Counted from the stretch's first letter, positions 47,204-58,020 are shown. The stretch: 64,000 nucleotides of DNA from Pseudomonas sp. SJZ079 (GCF_007993865.1 NZ_VIUH01000001.1:1-64000), one strand, 5' to 3'. A program made the numbers and translations. Notes: generated from the letters alone by a model not told the origin.

Positions 47204-48843
47204 CCCGCCTGCTCTGCACCCTCCTCCTCGCATTGCTGGCATTCCAGACCAGCGCACAGGGTTTTAACGCGAGCATCGACCGGGCTCGCCTTAACCATGG
47301 GGAAACCGTCGAACTGACCCTCGAGTCGGACGACGCCACCCTGTTCGGCAAACCAGAACTCGGCCCGCTCAACGAATTATTTGAAGTACTCGGCACCCGT
47401 CAGGTCAACCGTCTGACCACCCTCAACGGCAAGTCACGCGCCATCACGCGCTGGATCGTCACCCTGCAACCCAAACAGAAAGGCTATGTGGTAGTGCCAC
47501 CCCTGCGCCTTGGCGATATGCAGAGCCTGCCCATCACCCTGCACGTGCAGGAAACCGGCCGCGACACCGACAACCATCAGCTGGCCCCGGTGTTCATCGA
47601 TGCCAGCCTCGATCAGGAAAGCGTTTACGTACAGGCGCAAACCCTCTTGACCCTGCGCATCTATCACTCCGTCTCCCTATACGACGACAGCAGCCTGAGC
47701 CCGCTGGAAATGCCGGAGGCGCGCATCGAGTCACTCGGCCCGCCGCGCACCTATGAAAAAGACATCAACGGCGTGCGTCATGGCGTGATCGAGCTGCGCT
47801 ATGCGATTTTTCCGCAGCAGAGCGGCGAATTGACCATCCCGGCCCAGGTATTCAGCGCCACGGTGGTGGATCGCTCAGGCAGTAACGATTATCTGCCCTT
47901 CGGCCCCCGCACCGGCAAGGTGACGCAGGTCAGGTCACCGCAAATCCCACTCAGGGTCAAAGCCAAACCGGCCGACTACCCCAGCAGCGTGCCCTGGCTT
48001 CCGGCTCGCGCCCTGAGCCTGGTGGAAGCCTGGACGCCCGATCCCGACCACGCCCAAGTCGGCGATTCGCTGACCCGCAGCCTGCTGCTCAAGGTCGACG
48101 GGCTCTCGAGTGCCCAACTGCCTCCTTTACCGGCGACCAGTGTCGATGGCCTGCGTCGCTACCCGGACCAACCACAGCTGGGCAACCAGGCCAACGAACA
48201 TGGTCTGATCGGCAGCCGCGAGGAGCGTGAGGCGCTGGTGCCCAATCGCCACGGGACATTCGAACTGCCCGCGGTGGAAGTGGTCTGGTGGAATACCCAG
48301 GAGGATCGCCTGGAACGTACCAGCCTGCCGGCGCACAGCCTGGACGTCGCGCTGAATCCCAGCCTTGAGCTGGAAGCTGCAGCCCCCCCGGCGTCGACAC
48401 AAATCATCGAGCCAGGCCCGCCTCTCTGGCCCTGGCAATTAAGCAGCGTACTGCTGAGCCTCACCACCCTGCTCGGTTTTGCCCTGTGGTGGCGCGCACG
48501 CCGCCAGCCAGCAGTACTGCGGGCGGCCCAAGCCGGGCCCAGCCCGCGCACCTTGCTTGACGAGCTCAAACGCGCCTGCCTGGCCAACGACTCGCTGGCT
48601 ACCCGCCACGCGCTCGACGCCTGGGCCCGCCAGCAACCGGAAACCCTGGCGGGCATGGCGGCTCGTTTCGTGCCCCTGTCCGATGCACTGGATGGCCTGA
48701 ACGGCGCGCTATACAGCGAAACCGGTCAGCAATGGCAGGGCGAAGACCTCTGGCGCGCAATACGCAGCTTGCCTGCGGCCGAAGGTGCTGAGCACAGCGC
48801 CAGCCAAGACGTCAGTTCGCTACCGCCGCTGTACCCACGCTAA
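47200..48843 (+). CDS. batD: BatD family protein
   Basis: This 547-residue protein has a signal peptide (LLCTLLLALLAFQTSAQG), beta-rich repeats (ARLNHGETVELTLESDDATL; QESVYVQAQTLLTLRIYHSV), a membrane helix near residue 415 (LSSVLLSLTTLLGFALWW) and a cytoplasmic tail, the BatD layout. It starts in an ATGA overlap with batB and is the last gene of the moxR-bat operon. No clear terminator follows. Confidence 0.92.
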   Translation: MTRLLCTLLLALLAFQTSAQGFNASIDRARLNHGETVELTLESDDATLFGKPELGPLNELFEVLGTRQVNRLTTLNGKSRAITRWIVTLQPKQKGYVVVPPLRLGDMQSLPITLHVQETGRDTDNHQLAPVFIDASLDQESVYVQAQTLLTLRIYHSVSLYDDSSLSPLEMPEARIESLGPPRTYEKDINGVRHGVIELRYAIFPQQSGELTIPAQVFSATVVDRSGSNDYLPFGPRTGKVTQVRSPQIPLRVKAKPADYPSSVPWLPARALSLVEAWTPDPDHAQVGDSLTRSLLLKVDGLSSAQLPPLPATSVDGLRRYPDQPQLGNQANEHGLIGSREEREALVPNRHGTFELPAVEVVWWNTQEDRLERTSLPAHSLDVALNPSLELEAAAPPASTQIIEPGPPLWPWQLSSVLLSLTTLLGFALWWRARRQPAVLRAAQAGPSPRTLLDELKRACLANDSLATRHALDAWARQQPETLAGMAARFVPLSDALDGLNGALYSETGQQWQGEDLWRAIRSLPAAEGAEHSASQDVSSLPPLYPR

Positions 48844-49020
48844 CGCCATCAGCATGGCAACCTGCTGGGCAGGTTGCAGGCGCGGCTGCAGCCATCCGTG
48901 CAAAGCAGCAATGGTTTCGGTTCGACAGCTCTGCCTCAACAGGCGCATCGCCTGGGTGCGTAATTGCATTCACTTGCACACCAAGTTGCATCACTACTGA
49001 ACAACAAGTGCTGACAAGTG

Positions 49021-49057
49021 AAAAAGCTCAAGACCAATACCATCTTGGCCTTGAGCT
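49021..49057 (-). terminator. Intrinsic terminator of the giant RTX gene
   Basis: AGCTCAAG (49025-49032) pairs with CTTGAGCT (49050-49057), and CCAA pairs with TTGG inside the stem. On the minus strand a TTTTT run follows. It lies 16 bases past the RTX stop. Confidence 0.88.
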
Positions 49058-49072
49058 CACTCCAGCTGACAG

Positions 49073-52000
49073 TTATTGCCAGTTGGCGGCAATCACCGGC
49101 GACAGGTCCGCCTGGTAATTTTCTGGCAACGTTATCTGCCCTGCAGCGGGCGGAGCAAACGCAGCCATAGCACTCACCAAGTTTTGCACTTGACTGTCCA
49201 GCAGCATATGCCCATCAGCTGTCTTGAACTGCTCGACGTGATAAGCGTTGCCGAGATACCAGTCTTTGACCGTCAGCTTGTCGGAAGTGCCTATGATGCT
49301 CACTTCAAGATTGTTCGACACCTTACGGAACCACAGTTGATCGGTGTCTATACCTCCCAGGAACTGGGCGACGTCGGTATTGCCGGCTGTAGCATCGTTC
49401 TCCACCGCCGTATCGGCGCCATAACCCCGACCCAGCACGTAGGTGTCATTACCGGTTCCGCCCGTCAAGGTATCCGCCCCACCTTGACCGTCCAGCCTGT
49501 CGTCGCCGGCTGCGCCTGTAAGGGAGTTAGCGGCAGCGTTGCCGATCAGCACATTGTCAAGCGCATTGCCGGTACCGTTCAAGGTACTGCTGCCCGTCAG
49601 TGTCAGGTTTTCAACGTGGTTGCCCAGTGTCAGGGTGACACTGGATTCGACAGTATCGATACCTTCGTTGGCATTCTCGGTGATTACATCCGAGACCGTA
49701 TCGACCACATAGGTGTCATTTCCCAGCCCGCCACGCATGGTGTCGATGCCGCCTCGGCCGTCCAGGCGATCATTGCCCGCCCCGCCAGTCAGTGTATTTT
49801 TGCCACTGTTGCCGGTCAGGATGTTGTCCAGCGCATTACCCGTACCATTGAGCGCAGCCGAACCGGTCAAGGTCAGGTTCTCGATGTTGTCGCCCAAGGT
49901 CAGGGTGACGCTTGACTCAATGGTATCGATGCCTTCATCGGCATACTCGGTCACCACATCGGTCGTGCGCTCGACCACGTAGGTATCATCACCCAGCCCC
50001 CCCAGCATGGTATCCGTGCCGGCCTTGCCATCCAGGCGATCGTTGCCAGCGCCACCGATCAAGGTATTCGCGCCGGAGTTTCCGGTCAGTACGTTATCCA
50101 GTTCGTTGCCCGTACCGCTAATGGCGCTACTGCCGGTTAGCAACAGGTTCTCCGTGTGCGCTGCCAGAGTCAAAGAGATGCTGGTTTCAACCGTATCGAT
50201 ACCGCCATTGAGGCCCTCGATGATCATGTCACCAGCGTTGTCGACCACGTAGGTGTCATTCCCAGCCCCCCCGATCATCACATCCGTGCCACTTCCTCCA
50301 TTCAGGCGATCATTACCACGGCCACCTACGAGATAGTCTGTTCCGCCCGATCCGTTCAGCGTGTCGTTGCCAAAACTACCCTCAAGCACGTCGGAGGCGC
50401 TCGTACCAGTAAGCGTACGACTCAGCAGTGAACCCACTTCAACAAATGCCGTTTCGTATCGGTATTCCTCACCGTCGAACCAGTCATATTGAAAACTTAC
50501 CTGTCCGACGAAACCGGCAGAGGGTGTGAGCGTGATCAGGCCAGTATCGCGGTCGTACTGCACATTCAGCTCGTCCGATCCGGACACGTAGTTGATCTCC
50601 AGTGCCTCATTGCCCTCAATCAGATCGTCTCGCAGCAGATCACTCGCTGCGATGACCACCGAACTGTCCGACACCACCTCATAGTTCTTCTGCACCTTGA
50701 CGGAAACCTGCCCCACCGAAGACTTCACGTAGTCGGATACGCCATAACTAAACGAAGCGATCCCATAGAAGTCGGAATCAGCAATAAAGACGATCTGGTT
50801 GCTGCTATCGATGAAGACCTGCCCGTTTACAGCGCCACTTACCCCCGTCAGATATAACGGCCAGAAAGAGGTCGCCTCAGGATCCCAGTCGTTCTGTATG
50901 AGCTGGTACGAGTTCATAAATAGTGGGTAGTTGGCACGAGCAGTGAAACTATCCTCGATCGCATTCGGTGCTTGCTCGCTGGCGATAACGTTTAGCAAGA
51001 GGTCGCTGGCGCTGAGTACCTGTCCGTCGGTGAAGCGAATGATGTCGCTCGCGAAATTCTGGTTGTATGTGACGGTGGGGAGATCGAGAAAGCTCTGCAG
51101 GCGAATGGAGTCGGTCGACCCACCGAATCTAAGTAGAATGTCACTCCCGCTGCGCTCATAGGTAACTTGGTCCAAGCTGTATCCAGCGACGTCCAGGGTC
51201 ATGGTGGCAATGCTCGAATACCGCGAGATCTTGTCAGCGCCGTCACCTACGCCGTAGCGCAGGGTCTTATGGCCGCTCCCGCTCAGCCAGATAGTGTCAT
51301 CACCCCGGCCCCCGATTACGGTGTCGTTGCCGTCGAGCAGCGTGATGCTGTCATTGCCGCCCAACCCCTGAACGACATCGTTCCCCGCTTGCACCGTGAA
51401 GGTGTCGGCGGCGTCACTACCAATCAGATAGTCGTCCGTCAGCTTGCTGTCTCCCAGGAAGAACCCGCCTCCGGACAAGCGGCCATACTGGCCAAGGGTG
51501 TCAGCATTAGGGCTGTAGCCAGTGCTGTAGTAGAGGACATCGATCCACTCGCTATCGTTGTCGATCTTGCGAGCATCCAAAAACACCCCGTTGAGTTCGC
51601 TGAGCGCGATATCTTGTAGCGAAGAGCCATCGGAGAATCGCAACTCGAAGAAGCTGGCTTTATCCGCCGCAGAACTCGCCCGAAAGAAATTCGCTTGCCA
51701 GATTCGGTCCCCAGCATTGGACCGGCTAACCATGCTCAGGTGGTTGCCAGCACGCAGGTAACTGAAGTCGTCCCTGACCATGTCCATAAACTCGATATGA
51801 GCAAAGTTGTAGTAGCTATCGCTGCCATAGCCTGCGGCGTACCTGATAGTGAACTGCAGACGGTCGCCACCCACAAAGTCATCGCCCTCACCCGCATCGA
51901 TGATAGCTGCACCTTGGGCCCTGATCGTGTCATTACCATTGCCGGCATACACCACGTCCTGGCCGCCCCGCGTGAGGATGTAGTCATTGCCATCGCCACC

Positions 52001-55000
52001 GTAGATCACATCATCTCCGGCACCTGCGTCGATAAAGTCATCGCCTGCGCCGCCGAAGAGCTGATCATTGCCGTCGCCCCCCTGGAGCGTGTCATCGCCC
52101 AGATCACCGTGCAGGATGTCGTCCCCACCCCAGCCCCAAAGCTGGTCGTTGCCATCGCCACCTGCGAGGGTGTCTGCGAACAGTGCCACACCGTTCAGAT
52201 AGTCGTCGCCAGCCGTACCTTGCTGCGTCAAGCCCCAAAGGGTTAGCTGGCTTGCGCTCCAGACCACGCCGCTGGCGAAGCGGATTTCCTCGATCCAGTT
52301 GCGTCCATCGGTATGGCTGTACCAATCCTTGAGGGTAAGTCGATCTATACCATTGGCATGAGCGAGCACCAGATCGTTACCCAGGTGCTCAATGGCAAGA
52401 TCACCCGGGCTGATGCCGTCCGCATAGACGACTGCATCAAACCCGGCGGTATCCGCAATTATGTCGGCACCATCACCGGCCGCGATCAGGTAACGGTCAT
52501 CTCCGGCGCCGCCGTTGAGCAGATCATCACCTGCCCCACCGACCAACTGATCTGAATTCGTGCTGCCGTTAAGGGTGTCATTGCCGGCGAGGCCGTAGAG
52601 CGTCGTAGACTGCCCGACCAGCGCACTCAGTACGTCGTTCTGCTCCGTTCCGCTCTGCACGGTCAGGTTCTGGAGAATCCAGTCCGGCGTCCAAACTGTG
52701 CCATCGGCGAACTCGATGCGCTGTATCAAGGCCGAGCCGTCCGCTAACCAGTTACTCAGTACCAGGCTGTCGTTGGTGCCCTTGATCTTCAGTATCAGAT
52801 TTCGCGAGGCGTCCGCCGTAAGCTCGATATCCGCTGCGGCCAAACCAGCGGCAAAGCGCAGGGTGTTGGTGCTGCCATCGTCGACCTCAACCAGGGTATC
52901 GGTCCCCTGGCCCCTCGCGTACAGATATAGATCAGCCCCGGCACCGCCTTCCAGGCGATCACTTCCGGCGCCGCCATCCAAGAGATCGTCCCCCGCCCCA
53001 GCCAACAGCGTGTCGTTACCCCCTTGGCCAAACAGCTGATCGTTCAGGTTGCTGCCGAGTAACCGGTCATCTCCACTGCCCCCGACGGTGTTGAAGCCAC
53101 CGCCCAGGAGCGCGGCATAATTCAGCGCCGAGCCGTCGGCGAACTCGAAGCGATCAATGATGCGTCCATTGGCGGCATCGGCTGCATTGAAGTTATGAAT
53201 CACTAGTTTGCCAGCCGGCTCACCGGCGATCACCACCTCCAGCGTGTCATCCGCGCCTACCGCCAACCGTACATCCTCATGCCGAATACCCGCACCAAAC
53301 AGAATGCGGTTCGGTGCGACTGGGCCTGCGGAAACAGTAAAGCCACTGTTGTCATAGATATGATCAACACCGTCGCCACGCTCGTAAACATAGGTATTTC
53401 CGCCGCCATCGGCGGTCAAAATGTCGTCGCCATGTCCGCCGCGGAAAGTGGCTCCGCCTCCGGCGGCGCTGAGTTGGTTGGCCTGGGCACTGCCGATCAA
53501 CTGAGCGTTAGCCGCCAAGGTGGTGATGTTCACTTCATCCTGCGAGGTGCTGGCGTAGAATTCTTTCAGGTTATGCACACTGCCATCGGCGAATTTCAGC
53601 GTCTGCACGCCACCCGTTAACCCGTCTTTGAGCAACAAATCGTCATTGGCGCTGTAGCGCAGATGCAACCCGCCATCCGCGGTCTGGGTCAGGACGATAT
53701 CGCCAGTGCCTATGCCCGTACCGAAGGCCACGCTGTTATCACCCTCATTATCCTGGATGTACTCGATGTAGTCCTCGGCCGAACGCTCTCCATCGCCAAG
53801 GTTAAAGACGTATGTATCGTCACCCGCTTCACCGGCAAAGTAATCGAATCCAGCGCCCCCCTGCAGCCAGTCATTACCGGCCCCGCCCCAGAGCAAATCG
53901 TTACCAACGCCGCCGAGCAAGCTGTCATCGCCGTCATCGCCGTTTAGGTGGTCGTCGCCTTCACCGCCGGCAAGGCTGTCGTCGTTGCCGCCGCCGAACA
54001 ACGTATCGTCACCTATCCCACCATCAAGCGTGTCCTTACCGTGGTAGGCCGCATCGAGTAACGAATAGTCACCCTCGAGGTAGTCGTTGCCCTCACCACC
54101 TTGCAAGAAATCATTGCCACCGCCGCCCCAAATGCTGTCGTTTCCTGTCTCGCCAAAGAGCAGGTCATCCCCGCCCCCTCCCGATAATTGGTCGTCTCCT
54201 GATCCGCCAAAGAGCACGTCATTTCCAACAAGCTCAATGTCAGTCTCGCTTAGCTCATCGCCCCATAGCGAATCGTTACCCTCACCGCCGCTTATGAAAT
54301 CATTGCCACCGCCGCCAATGACTATATCGTCACCTGCGCCAACATATATTTTATCGTCACCATGTTTATTCGAAGGGAGTGCAACATAACTTGATGACGG
54401 GAAAAATGAGGAACTCTCAAGGGTTGACATATCGCCATGAACCGTGTCATTTCCGGACCCCGCGATTATAGTATCCGCTCCAGCACCGCCGAAAACTCTA
54501 TTGTCACCATCCCCGGCGTTTATAAAATCATCATAGAACTCTTTGCTCAATGATGAGCCAGCTTGCAGTAGCCCGTAGAGTAAGCCGTCAGCAAAGCCAA
54601 CATAACCGTCTCCAGCTATTACGTCATTTCCCCCACCTGCAATTAAAGTATCCCTGCCACTACCACCTCCAAGAAAATTACTACCTTCCATATCAACTAT
54701 ATAATCATTTCCTCCGGCGCCACTTATTCTGTCATTCCCGGCCCCTCCATCAGCATAATCATCACCATCACCGCCTGCATCCTTGTCAGCTCTATCATCT
54801 AAAAATATTAAATCTGAACCAGTCCCACCAAGAACCGTGTCGTTACCAGTCCCTCCTTCTAACCAGTCATTATTGCCAGCGCCTTTAATATAATCGTTAC
54901 CCAGCAGACCATACAGACCTCGACTTACCCAATTACCGAGCAACACATCATCTCGACTACCTCCCTCGAAAGCATAATATGGGTCCACTGGATGGCGATG

Positions 55001-57187
55001 GAGATAATCATCCGCAACGAATAAAATTCCCAACCCATTTATATACGATTGGTCTAGACTATTCCCTTGATCATCCCTCCAGCCAAAAGTACTCTCCCGC
55101 CCCTCAAAACTTGCATACACCCAATAATCAGACCCCACATACTCTTCAGAATCATGGTTGTAATAATACGCTTGGCCAAGAAGCCCACTCCCCACAGTAA
55201 ACTGTGAACCTGGCTGCACCGGCTGCGTTACCTGCGGAGAGTCTTTTTCCTCTACGGTTACCCCAAAAGCATTCTCAAAGCTGGAGGCAGCTCCATTAAA
55301 GAAATTCTTTATCGTGACTGTGTCGCCAGCCCCACCGACAGGAATGGCAACTAAATCTCCGCCACCACTGCGATGGTATAAGTTCCCATCTTCATCAAAA
55401 AAATCGGCAGCTTGCTCTAAATGGTACAAAAGCTTATCGATCTTTTTCCCGTTCAAATAAATACTATTGACACCCAATTTATCGACAACAACATCCTTGC
55501 CGTCACCCGCTACAAAATAATAGCTATCATCTCCAGACCCGCCGTCCAGCTGATCGTTTCCGATCCCGCCGATCAAGGTGTCGTTTCCCTCACCGCCGAT
55601 CAACGTATCTTGGTCCTCACCGCCATCGAGGGTGTCGTTGCCGGTGCCGCCGAGTAGAGTGTCGTTACCACTATCACCCCACAGCTCATCGTTGTCGGCA
55701 CCGCCATCGAGGTAGTCGGCACCCTCATCGCCATGCAGTGCATCCAGGCCGTCCGCGCCGGCTAGGGTGTCGTCATCATTGCCGCCGGACAGCGTGTCAT
55801 CGCCGCGTCCGCCGGACAGTTGATCGTTACCGTCCTCGCCATAGAGCTTGTCGTTTCCGGTGCTCTCAGGGTTCAGGTCGTCGCCGTCGAGCAGGTCATT
55901 GCCTGCGCCGCCATAGAGTTCGTCATCACCGTCGCCGCCGCGCACCACATCGTCCTGGGCTCCGCCGTGGAGCGTGTCGTCACCCGCCTGGCCATACAGC
56001 AGGTCGGCGCCTGCGTCGCCATACAGCTCGTCGCCGCCATCGCCGCCGAACACGCGGTCATCGCCCTCGCCGGCGTGGAAGGTGTCGGCATGCAGGGCAC
56101 CGATCCAGCCTCCTTCGCCCCAGAGGGTTTCGCTCAGGCCGGTGGCCTCAAACGTCAATGGCGCTTGTAGCGCTGGCGCCGTGGAGAAGTCGTTGCGCAT
56201 CACCGAGTTGATATCGCCGTTGAACCCCGGATGAGACTCGGACAACATCCGATGAAAGTCGGAGAGGAAGTTTCTGAGGAAGTTGGTCAGGATATCCATG
56301 GACAAACCAGCCGGCGCACCTCCCACCATGGCCGCCAGAATGGCGGGAGCATTCGCCGCCAAACGGTTCAGGACTTCCGAGAAATTGGTAGGAATGAATT
56401 CATTGTTGAAAACGCCCACTACCTTGCCATTGTCCTTGGCGACCGCCACCTTGTATTTAGCGTCGGGCAACTCATAAATCGAATAAATTTCCGGATGCGC
56501 TTCGTAATCGCTGAGTTGTTTGCCGAACACTGCGGCTGGAAATGAGGCCAGCAAGCCGCTGAGTGCACCGGTCGAAATCAGACGGTTAATAAACGAGGTG
56601 GAATTCAGTTCCTGCCCGTTCCACAACTCACCGATCACGGTCACCACCGCTTCCATGGCGTCGGTTTCGTTCGGTAAAGGTTCCAGGTCGAAATCCTCGA
56701 ACCGCTCCATCCATCCCAAGATGCCATCCAGGAAGTTGCCGGGGAAGTAACGTTCTAAATCCTTACCCTCACTGGAGTCGCGTTTCCAACGCTCGCGCCA
56801 GGCAGTCGCGGCGGTGTTGAACATGTCTTGGACTGAGATGAAGCCGGTATGGGTGTTTCCTTCCTCATTCGCATCTAGTTTCTTTTCTATAAAAATCAAA
56901 CTTTCTTCAGCCACCGCCTGAGACAGGTAATAAACACCGGCATAGTCGTCGGCCAAACCATTTTGAAGCAAGAAATTTGCAACAAAGGCCACGCCCCCTG
57001 TGCCTTCGCTGAAAGTAGCAATCTGGGCCTGCTCCAGTGCTTGTGTAACACCCGTCATGTTATAGAGGGCCATGTAATAGCCGCCTCTATCTCCCCTGTC
57101 GAGAAAGTTTCTTAGATAATCCCGCTCTTGCTGGGTTATTTTCAAAAAACCAGACTCAACAAAACCGCTCGTCGCATCGAATTTCAT
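49073..57187 (-). CDS. Giant RTX protein, probable type I secretion cargo
   Basis: This 2704-residue protein starts at ATG 57187 (MKFDATSGF; AAAGGGA site about 8 bases before). Residues 1 to about 365 form a unique N-terminal region without signal peptide that I do not recognise, including a hydrophobic patch (PAILAAMVGGAPAGLSMDIL). RTX nonapeptides then recur to the C-terminus. A cadherin-like segment lies at about 2080-2240, and near-identical repeats of about 95 residues (GTGNALDNxLTGNSG) at about 2260-2600. The last 100 residues (AFAPPAAGQITLP ... ANWQ) look like an RTX secretion end. It is last in a cluster headed by an ABC exporter and HlyD adaptor. Residues 550-940 use AT-rich codons. 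Toxin versus adhesin cannot be decided, but the unique N-terminus beside an exported small protein favours an antagonistic effector. Confidence 0.92.
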   Translation of the reverse strand: MKFDATSGFVESGFLKITQQERDYLRNFLDRGDRGGYYMALYNMTGVTQALEQAQIATFSEGTGGVAFVANFLLQNGLADDYAGVYYLSQAVAEESLIFIEKKLDANEEGNTHTGFISVQDMFNTAATAWRERWKRDSSEGKDLERYFPGNFLDGILGWMERFEDFDLEPLPNETDAMEAVVTVIGELWNGQELNSTSFINRLISTGALSGLLASFPAAVFGKQLSDYEAHPEIYSIYELPDAKYKVAVAKDNGKVVGVFNNEFIPTNFSEVLNRLAANAPAILAAMVGGAPAGLSMDILTNFLRNFLSDFHRMLSESHPGFNGDINSVMRNDFSTAPALQAPLTFEATGLSETLWGEGGWIGALHADTFHAGEGDDRVFGGDGGDELYGDAGADLLYGQAGDDTLHGGAQDDVVRGGDGDDELYGGAGNDLLDGDDLNPESTGNDKLYGEDGNDQLSGGRGDDTLSGGNDDDTLAGADGLDALHGDEGADYLDGGADNDELWGDSGNDTLLGGTGNDTLDGGEDQDTLIGGEGNDTLIGGIGNDQLDGGSGDDSYYFVAGDGKDVVVDKLGVNSIYLNGKKIDKLLYHLEQAADFFDEDGNLYHRSGGGDLVAIPVGGAGDTVTIKNFFNGAASSFENAFGVTVEEKDSPQVTQPVQPGSQFTVGSGLLGQAYYYNHDSEEYVGSDYWVYASFEGRESTFGWRDDQGNSLDQSYINGLGILFVADDYLHRHPVDPYYAFEGGSRDDVLLGNWVSRGLYGLLGNDYIKGAGNNDWLEGGTGNDTVLGGTGSDLIFLDDRADKDAGGDGDDYADGGAGNDRISGAGGNDYIVDMEGSNFLGGGSGRDTLIAGGGNDVIAGDGYVGFADGLLYGLLQAGSSLSKEFYDDFINAGDGDNRVFGGAGADTIIAGSGNDTVHGDMSTLESSSFFPSSSYVALPSNKHGDDKIYVGAGDDIVIGGGGNDFISGGEGNDSLWGDELSETDIELVGNDVLFGGSGDDQLSGGGGDDLLFGETGNDSIWGGGGNDFLQGGEGNDYLEGDYSLLDAAYHGKDTLDGGIGDDTLFGGGNDDSLAGGEGDDHLNGDDGDDSLLGGVGNDLLWGGAGNDWLQGGAGFDYFAGEAGDDTYVFNLGDGERSAEDYIEYIQDNEGDNSVAFGTGIGTGDIVLTQTADGGLHLRYSANDDLLLKDGLTGGVQTLKFADGSVHNLKEFYASTSQDEVNITTLAANAQLIGSAQANQLSAAGGGATFRGGHGDDILTADGGGNTYVYERGDGVDHIYDNSGFTVSAGPVAPNRILFGAGIRHEDVRLAVGADDTLEVVIAGEPAGKLVIHNFNAADAANGRIIDRFEFADGSALNYAALLGGGFNTVGGSGDDRLLGSNLNDQLFGQGGNDTLLAGAGDDLLDGGAGSDRLEGGAGADLYLYARGQGTDTLVEVDDGSTNTLRFAAGLAAADIELTADASRNLILKIKGTNDSLVLSNWLADGSALIQRIEFADGTVWTPDWILQNLTVQSGTEQNDVLSALVGQSTTLYGLAGNDTLNGSTNSDQLVGGAGDDLLNGGAGDDRYLIAAGDGADIIADTAGFDAVVYADGISPGDLAIEHLGNDLVLAHANGIDRLTLKDWYSHTDGRNWIEEIRFASGVVWSASQLTLWGLTQQGTAGDDYLNGVALFADTLAGGDGNDQLWGWGGDDILHGDLGDDTLQGGDGNDQLFGGAGDDFIDAGAGDDVIYGGDGNDYILTRGGQDVVYAGNGNDTIRAQGAAIIDAGEGDDFVGGDRLQFTIRYAAGYGSDSYYNFAHIEFMDMVRDDFSYLRAGNHLSMVSRSNAGDRIWQANFFRASSAADKASFFELRFSDGSSLQDIALSELNGVFLDARKIDNDSEWIDVLYYSTGYSPNADTLGQYGRLSGGGFFLGDSKLTDDYLIGSDAADTFTVQAGNDVVQGLGGNDSITLLDGNDTVIGGRGDDTIWLSGSGHKTLRYGVGDGADKISRYSSIATMTLDVAGYSLDQVTYERSGSDILLRFGGSTDSIRLQSFLDLPTVTYNQNFASDIIRFTDGQVLSASDLLLNVIASEQAPNAIEDSFTARANYPLFMNSYQLIQNDWDPEATSFWPLYLTGVSGAVNGQVFIDSSNQIVFIADSDFYGIASFSYGVSDYVKSSVGQVSVKVQKNYEVVSDSSVVIAASDLLRDDLIEGNEALEINYVSGSDELNVQYDRDTGLITLTPSAGFVGQVSFQYDWFDGEEYRYETAFVEVGSLLSRTLTGTSASDVLEGSFGNDTLNGSGGTDYLVGGRGNDRLNGGSGTDVMIGGAGNDTYVVDNAGDMIIEGLNGGIDTVETSISLTLAAHTENLLLTGSSAISGTGNELDNVLTGNSGANTLIGGAGNDRLDGKAGTDTMLGGLGDDTYVVERTTDVVTEYADEGIDTIESSVTLTLGDNIENLTLTGSAALNGTGNALDNILTGNSGKNTLTGGAGNDRLDGRGGIDTMRGGLGNDTYVVDTVSDVITENANEGIDTVESSVTLTLGNHVENLTLTGSSTLNGTGNALDNVLIGNAAANSLTGAAGDDRLDGQGGADTLTGGTGNDTYVLGRGYGADTAVENDATAGNTDVAQFLGGIDTDQLWFRKVSNNLEVSIIGTSDKLTVKDWYLGNAYHVEQFKTADGHMLLDSQVQNLVSAMAAFAPPAAGQITLPENYQADLSPVIAANWQ

Positions 57188-57225
57188 GATCAATTCCCTT
57201 TGTCAATTTGAAGAAAATTAGATTT

Positions 57226-58020
57226 CTATTTAGCAACAAAACTTCTAACCAGCTTTCTAACCGCGCTAGAAATTTCCTCCCAATTTTCTATATCTTTGTG
57301 TGCGATTCCCATTGAGACCCTTCGCCCCTCTGCATTGAGATAAAGCTTGCAACCTGTGGTCATACAGTTCATAGCCACGCCCTCATCATCAGCAGTTATA
57401 TGATGAGGACTTACTAGATAGGCAGAGCGTCTATTAAACCTACAATTCAGCGGAGACATATCGTCTTCTGGCTTCCCAGCCAAGAATTTCCTTGCATCAG
57501 TATTTATTTTCAAGTAAGAGTCGTTATAGCAGTTTCTAGTTGAATAACGTTCAAGCCCAGCGAAAAACCCATCACGCATAATTACTGAAGAGGTAGAGGC
57601 GCTTCGTCTCATCCATTGTCTAGTTGAATATCCCCCAGATGTAGACCGCTCCACATCCATCGAAAACCGCCCTCCCCAGGTTTTCATAAACGCTTCGTAT
57701 TCGGGGGTTCCCTTCTTTCCTTTCAACCAGGGGCGCGCCTGCACAGGTTTAGGCCCCGGCAACTCGAACTCCACCGCAAAGGATTTTACGGAACCATCCT
57801 TCTCGACCCAGGTTGTGCCGGCATGCAGATACTCACGGGGAATACGGAATGTAACGGCGGGCTGCGTCTTCGTTGCCGGCCAGGATACTTCCAGGTCGGG
57901 CTGTTTCGATTCCTTCTTGACGTGCAAAGAACCGTCAATGGCAAGCACCTGACTCACCGATAACACACCAGCAAGCAACGCACATGTCCTTAACAACTTT
58001 CTAACCTTTATATTTTTCAT
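57226..58020 (-). CDS. Sec-exported protein of unknown function, possible immunity protein for the RTX cargo
   Basis: The 264-residue product starts at ATG 58020, with GAGGA 6 bases before it, and has a signal peptide (VRKLLRTCALLAGVLSVSQV, cut after LA). The mature part begins IDGSLHVKKES and includes AVTFRIPREYL, NCYNDSYLKI, and a late Cys pair (NCMTTGCKLYL) followed by an amphipathic helix (WEEISSAVRKLV). There is no lipobox, so it is periplasmic. It is 38 bases upstream of the RTX gene on the same strand. Base composition is AT-rich. No family is recognised. The immunity role is inference from position, export and the parallel pair upstream. Confidence 0.7.
   Translation of the reverse strand: MKNIKVRKLLRTCALLAGVLSVSQVLAIDGSLHVKKESKQPDLEVSWPATKTQPAVTFRIPREYLHAGTTWVEKDGSVKSFAVEFELPGPKPVQARPWLKGKKGTPEYEAFMKTWGGRFSMDVERSTSGGYSTRQWMRRSASTSSVIMRDGFFAGLERYSTRNCYNDSYLKINTDARKFLAGKPEDDMSPLNCRFNRRSAYLVSPHHITADDEGVAMNCMTTGCKLYLNAEGRRVSMGIAHKDIENWEEISSAVRKLVRSFVAK

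Noticed and set aside
49400-50400. Regularly spaced near-identical repeats resembling a CRISPR array
   Set aside because: The period is about 290 bases, in frame, and encodes repeated RTX units. There are no unique short spacers and no cas genes.
49076-56545. Plus-strand frames opposite the giant RTX gene
   Set aside because: They are antisense readings of calcium-binding repeats with low-complexity products. The minus-strand frame is continuous and has clear RTX motifs.
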